The notes beneath the pieces are model-generated. The model was not told the origin of the DNA and ran no database searches. It saw only the letters and a program-made list of their open reading frames with translations. Position numbers and translations under genes: made by a program. This document shows positions 6,201 to 8,106 of a DNA stretch of 8,106 bases, piece by piece; within the stretch, counting starts at the first letter, position 1; each line of letters begins with the position of its first letter. The stretch comes from an uncultured Eubacteriales bacterium (GTDB taxonomy: Bacteria; Bacillota; Clostridia; Peptostreptococcales; Anaerovoracaceae). Location of the stretch: positions 1-8,106 of the forward strand of contig CADBSL010000069.1 of NCBI GenBank assembly GCA_902797345.1, in the 5' to 3' direction.

Positions 6201-7226
6201 GGTGATCCGTTCCGGGATCGGAAGGTTCGGCTTCACGAAGGTCTGGAAACTCTCCTGGACCTCCCGGCCCTTCACCCGGGCCGCCCCGATCTCGATGATC
6301 TCGTCCCCCACCGGTGAGAACCCGGTGGTCTCCAGGTCGAAGACCACATATTCCGCGTCGAGAGGAATCGATTCTTTCTCGGCCATATCGTTGATCAGAT
6401 ACCCTTCCATGCCGTAAAGGATCTTGATATCCTTTCCCTTTTTCGCCAGATTCTCTGCCGCATGGAGAGCGTCCGGAAAAGCCTGGACCACCCCGTGGTC
6501 CGTGATGGCGACGGCTTCGTGACCCCACTGGGCCGCCCGCTTCACCAGATCCTTCGGATCCGTCATCCCGTCCATCTTGCTGAGCTTGGTGTGGGCGTGG
6601 AGTTCGATCCGCTTTTCGGCGCAGGTATCCATCCGTTCTTCACTCTCCGCTTCTCCGGCATAGGAGATCTTCCCCGCCATGAACACGTTGCTCCGCTCGA
6701 ACTCGTCGTAGCGCACGTCGCCGGAGGCCAGGATCACGCAGCCTTTGTGGAGTTTGCCGGGCATCTTCTCCGCCTGTTTCTCCGTCAAAAACTTTTTCAC
6801 CAGGATCGTTTCCGTGTGGTCCGTCACCTGCATGGAGAGCAGGGTCTTCCCGCTCTTCAGCTTCCGGGTCTCCATGGTCAGGGCGATCCCCTGGATCTCC
6901 ACTCTCCCCATTGAAGGATTCAGCCCCCGGATCCGGGTGGTGCCGTTCTCCCGTGGTTTGGCCGGTGCTTCGGGACGGATGACCTCCACCATATCCTTAT
7001 ATTCAAAATCGAACCGGACTTCCTGTACGCCATCGATCTTCTGGCAGATGGACCCTTTCACCACATCCAGAACGTATCCAGGCACCACGAAGTTGGCGGT
7101 CAGACCAATGTCCAGCCGCCCTTCCTCCTCCGAGAAGACCGCTTCCTTCACCTTCAGCGTGGGAACGGCTTCTTCCGGGAATCCCAGTTCTTCTTTATTG
7201 ATGTATCGTAAAATCAGTTCTTCCAT
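3300..7226 (-). CDS. polC: DNA polymerase III alpha subunit, PolC type (compact N-terminus)
   Basis: Replicative DNA polymerase of Bacillota with built-in 3'-5' proofreading; 1308 residues. Order: a short N-terminal KH-like region (about 22-82); an OB fold (about 105-195); a PHP domain, first half about 205-285 with HAH (210-212) and ITDH (241-244), split by the exonuclease; a DEDDh exonuclease (about 290-455) with D297, E299, D380 or D382, H435 and D440; and the polymerase core. The core shows VGSRGSVGSS (753-762), a zinc finger (C782, C785, C807, C810; also C798), the catalytic pair in PDIDLNF (D836, D838) and D961 in KLDILGHD. A late helix-hairpin-helix (ALAGVGENAA) and a C-terminal QLSFF clamp-binding motif follow. 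All key residues are present. The start has AAGGA (7235-7239) 8 bases upstream, overlapping the ispG stop, so the two genes are probably translationally linked. The length is about 130 residues below B. subtilis PolC, mostly lost before the OB fold. Confidence 0.97.
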   Translation of the reverse strand: MEELILRYINKEELGFPEEAVPTLKVKEAVFSEEEGRLDIGLTANFVVPGYVLDVVKGSICQKIDGVQEVRFDFEYKDMVEVIRPEAPAKPRENGTTRIRGLNPSMGRVEIQGIALTMETRKLKSGKTLLSMQVTDHTETILVKKFLTEKQAEKMPGKLHKGCVILASGDVRYDEFERSNVFMAGKISYAGEAESEERMDTCAEKRIELHAHTKLSKMDGMTDPKDLVKRAAQWGHEAVAITDHGVVQAFPDALHAAENLAKKGKDIKILYGMEGYLINDMAEKESIPLDAEYVVFDLETTGFSPVGDEIIEIGAARVKGREVQESFQTFVKPNLPIPERITQLTDITDEMVADAPGIEEALPAFLEFCGDAVLVAHNADFDLSFIRANARRLGIPFDCREVDTLYLARVLLTDLKRHNLAAVCRHFDISQEHHHRADDDARVTALVLLKLMDIIDKAGYTSVNDADKVYGIKENFKNRQTFHVILFAQTQEGLKNLYKLVSLSHLEYYYRRPRIPKSVLQEYREGLLIGAACQAGEVYQSVLRGKKYEDCLEIARFYDYLELQPRENNMFLAEGDERRVNGEEELLQINKTIVDLAKDLGKPVVATSDTHYLDPEDAIYRQILMKGQGFEDVEGDGGLYFRTTDEMLEEFAYLGEDMAREVVIDGPKKIADSIDEIRPVPLEKYPPKIENSEQDLRDMCFAKAHRIYGDPLPEIVEKRLEKELNSIIGNGYAVMYIIAHKLVAKSMSDDYVVGSRGSVGSSFAATMSDITEVNPLPPHYICPNCKHSDFDHGEEAACGVDLPDKVCPKCGTPYIKEGFDIPFEVFLGFKGDKEPDIDLNFAGEYQPVAHKFIEELFGEGHVFRAGTIGTVAAKTAYGYVMKYFEELHRPVSKWEVNRLAEGCVGVKRTTGQHPGGIIVVPKENDIHEFCPVQHPADDPDSDIITTHFDYHSIDSNLLKLDILGHDGPSIIKMLKDITGIDPMGVPLRDDRVNGLFLGTETLGLVDDRFRGDKGSLGIPEFGTKFTMQMLEDTKPKTFSDLVKIAGLSHGTDVWLNNAQEIVLSGTAEFKDVISVRDDILNYLLKKELEPSRAFKIMENVRKGKGLKPDEVEYMQEHEVPEWYIESCRRIKYMFPKAHAVAYVMLSYRIAWFKIHYPLAFYAAYFTMKVADFNYEVIMKGVDAIYEHMEEVEKKGKAATPKEKSELPVMELAAELYCRGFEFLPADLKRSGATQFRVEDGKVLPPFSALAGVGENAALALYNDLKENGDFFSIEQMKERTGLNKTALKALEDSGVLKGIPKTDQLSFF

Positions 7227-7238
7227 GATGCATTTCCT

Positions 7239-8106
7239 TTATATGCTGCGGATCAGATCCAGCAGAGCCGGGATGGCCTTTTCGGTCTCCAGGGTCTCCC
7301 GGACTTCTCCCCGGCAGAACAGCGCCGCCTTGTCCTTCCCAAAGGCCAGGCCGCAGTCCGCTTCCTTCGCTTCTCCCGGTCCGTTCACTTCACAACCCAT
7401 CACCGCCACCGTCAGATCCTTGTCGATACCGGATACTTCTCTCTCTATCCTGTCTACGATGGACGCCAGGTCCACCTTCGTCCTGCCGCAGGTGGGACAG
7501 GACACGATATTCACTCCAAAGGCTCTGCACCCGCAGGCCTTCAGGATCTCTTTCGCCACGCCGATCTCGTTCACCGGGTCTCCCGTCAGGCTCACCCGCA
7601 GAGTATCGCCGATGCCATTCACCAGCAGGGCTCCCAGCCCTGCCGCAGATTTCACCGTGCCTCCCCGGACGCTGCCGGATTCGGTGATCCCGATGTGGAA
7701 GGGGTACGCCACCTTGTCCCGAAGGAGCCGGTGGGCCTCAAAATTCAGTCGGACATCCGAGGATTTCATGGACACCACGATGTCGGTAAAATCCATTCCC
7801 TCTACCCTCCGGATATTCCGAAGAGCGCTCTCCGCCAGGCCTTCCGCCGTGACGCCGCCGTATTTCGCCACCAGATCTTTTTCCAGCGAACCGGAATTCA
7901 CACCGATCCGGATGGGGATCCCCCGCTTTTTCGCCGCCTCCACCACCGCGAAGACCTTGTCATCATCGCCGATGTTTCCGGGATTGATCCGGACCTTGTC
8001 GGCGCCGGCTTCGATGGCCGCCACCGCCAGCCGGTAGTCGAAGTGGATGTCCGCCACCAAAGGCAGGTGGATCTTCTCCCGGATCTCCGAAAGGGCAGCT
8101 GCCGCC
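7239..8106 (-). CDS. ispG: IspG (GcpE), 4-hydroxy-3-methylbut-2-enyl-diphosphate synthase (5'-partial)
   Basis: The enzyme converts 2-C-methyl-D-erythritol 2,4-cyclodiphosphate to HMBPP, the second-last step of the non-mevalonate isoprenoid pathway, using a [4Fe-4S] cluster and an external electron donor. The frame is open to the right edge; 289 codons including the stop lie in the window, so about 60-75 N-terminal residues are missing. Visible signatures, numbered from the first in-window codon: PLVADIHFDY (15-24), KVRINPGN (37-44), GITESG (139-144), the cluster cysteines in SCPTCGRT (C203, C206) and in GCEVNGPGEA (C238), and the fourth-ligand glutamate E245. The TTG at 8058-8060 is an internal leucine in the conserved PLVADIH segment, not a start. 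The stop is 12 bases from the polC start. In clostridia dxr and rseP commonly precede it. Confidence 0.96.
   Translation of the reverse strand, partial: AAAALSEIREKIHLPLVADIHFDYRLAVAAIEAGADKVRINPGNIGDDDKVFAVVEAAKKRGIPIRIGVNSGSLEKDLVAKYGGVTAEGLAESALRNIRRVEGMDFTDIVVSMKSSDVRLNFEAHRLLRDKVAYPFHIGITESGSVRGGTVKSAAGLGALLVNGIGDTLRVSLTGDPVNEIGVAKEILKACGCRAFGVNIVSCPTCGRTKVDLASIVDRIEREVSGIDKDLTVAVMGCEVNGPGEAKEADCGLAFGKDKAALFCRGEVRETLETEKAIPALLDLIRSI

Noticed and set aside
2676..6317. 1213-codon open frame on the plus strand opposite polC
   Set aside because: It is the antisense shadow of a GC-rich coding region: histidine-, proline- and arginine-rich, no domain, no ribosome binding site, and entirely opposite genes with clear catalytic motifs.
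6745..8037. 430-codon open frame on the plus strand opposite polC and ispG
   Set aside because: Serine-rich antisense shadow crossing the ispG-polC junction; no recognisable domain.
8058..8060. TTG as the start of ispG
   Set aside because: The frame continues upstream to the window edge, and this codon is the leucine of the conserved PLVADIH segment.

Overview
The window looks like chromosomal DNA of a Gram-positive, low-to-mid GC bacterium of the phylum Bacillota, most likely the class Clostridia. The reasons are a PolC-type replicative DNA polymerase (the Bacillota form of the Pol III alpha subunit), a T-box leader at the left edge, purine-rich AGGAG-type ribosome binding sites, and an ispG-polC gene pair as found in clostridial dxr-rseP-ispG-polC clusters. 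Every intact gene is on the minus strand. No species can be named from this sequence alone.

Layout from right to left, which is the direction of transcription. The 3' part of ispG (7239-8106, start outside the window) leads with a 12-base gap into polC (3300-7226), so the two are almost certainly one operon. PolC is complete in its catalytic parts but shorter than the usual ~1,430-1,460 residues, because the N-terminal region ahead of the OB fold is short. After an 84-base gap containing a 21-base perfect palindrome comes a DUF2971 protein gene (2346-3215). A solitary tRNA-Trp gene (2201-2276) follows, with its own consensus promoter and its own intrinsic terminator.

Downstream of the tRNA terminator is about 850 bases with no believable gene (roughly 1316-2166). 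It holds a phased 53-54-base tandem repeat array (about 1658-2037; three good copies, four decayed ones), a decayed ~30-base GC-rich repeat (about 1420-1575), and one copy of a ~60-base sequence that recurs at 212-269. Beyond it lies a single-gene unit for an AIM24/TIGR00266-family protein (570-1247), with recognisable promoter, ribosome binding site and terminator.

The left end carries a plus-strand remnant of a LysR-type regulator (C-terminal part only, 156-482). It then holds a strong minus-strand promoter (94-121) driving a T-box leader RNA that runs off the left edge, so an aminoacyl-tRNA synthetase or amino-acid gene should lie just outside.

The core genes are housekeeping: isoprenoid synthesis, replication and translation. 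The unusual material is in the gaps: the 53-base array with alternating inverted TGTCT/AGACA boxes, the palindrome ahead of the DUF2971 gene, the compact PolC N-terminus, and the shared sequence joining the LysR remnant to the gene-free stretch. I see no convincing complete new system. The 53-base array is the best candidate for something undescribed.
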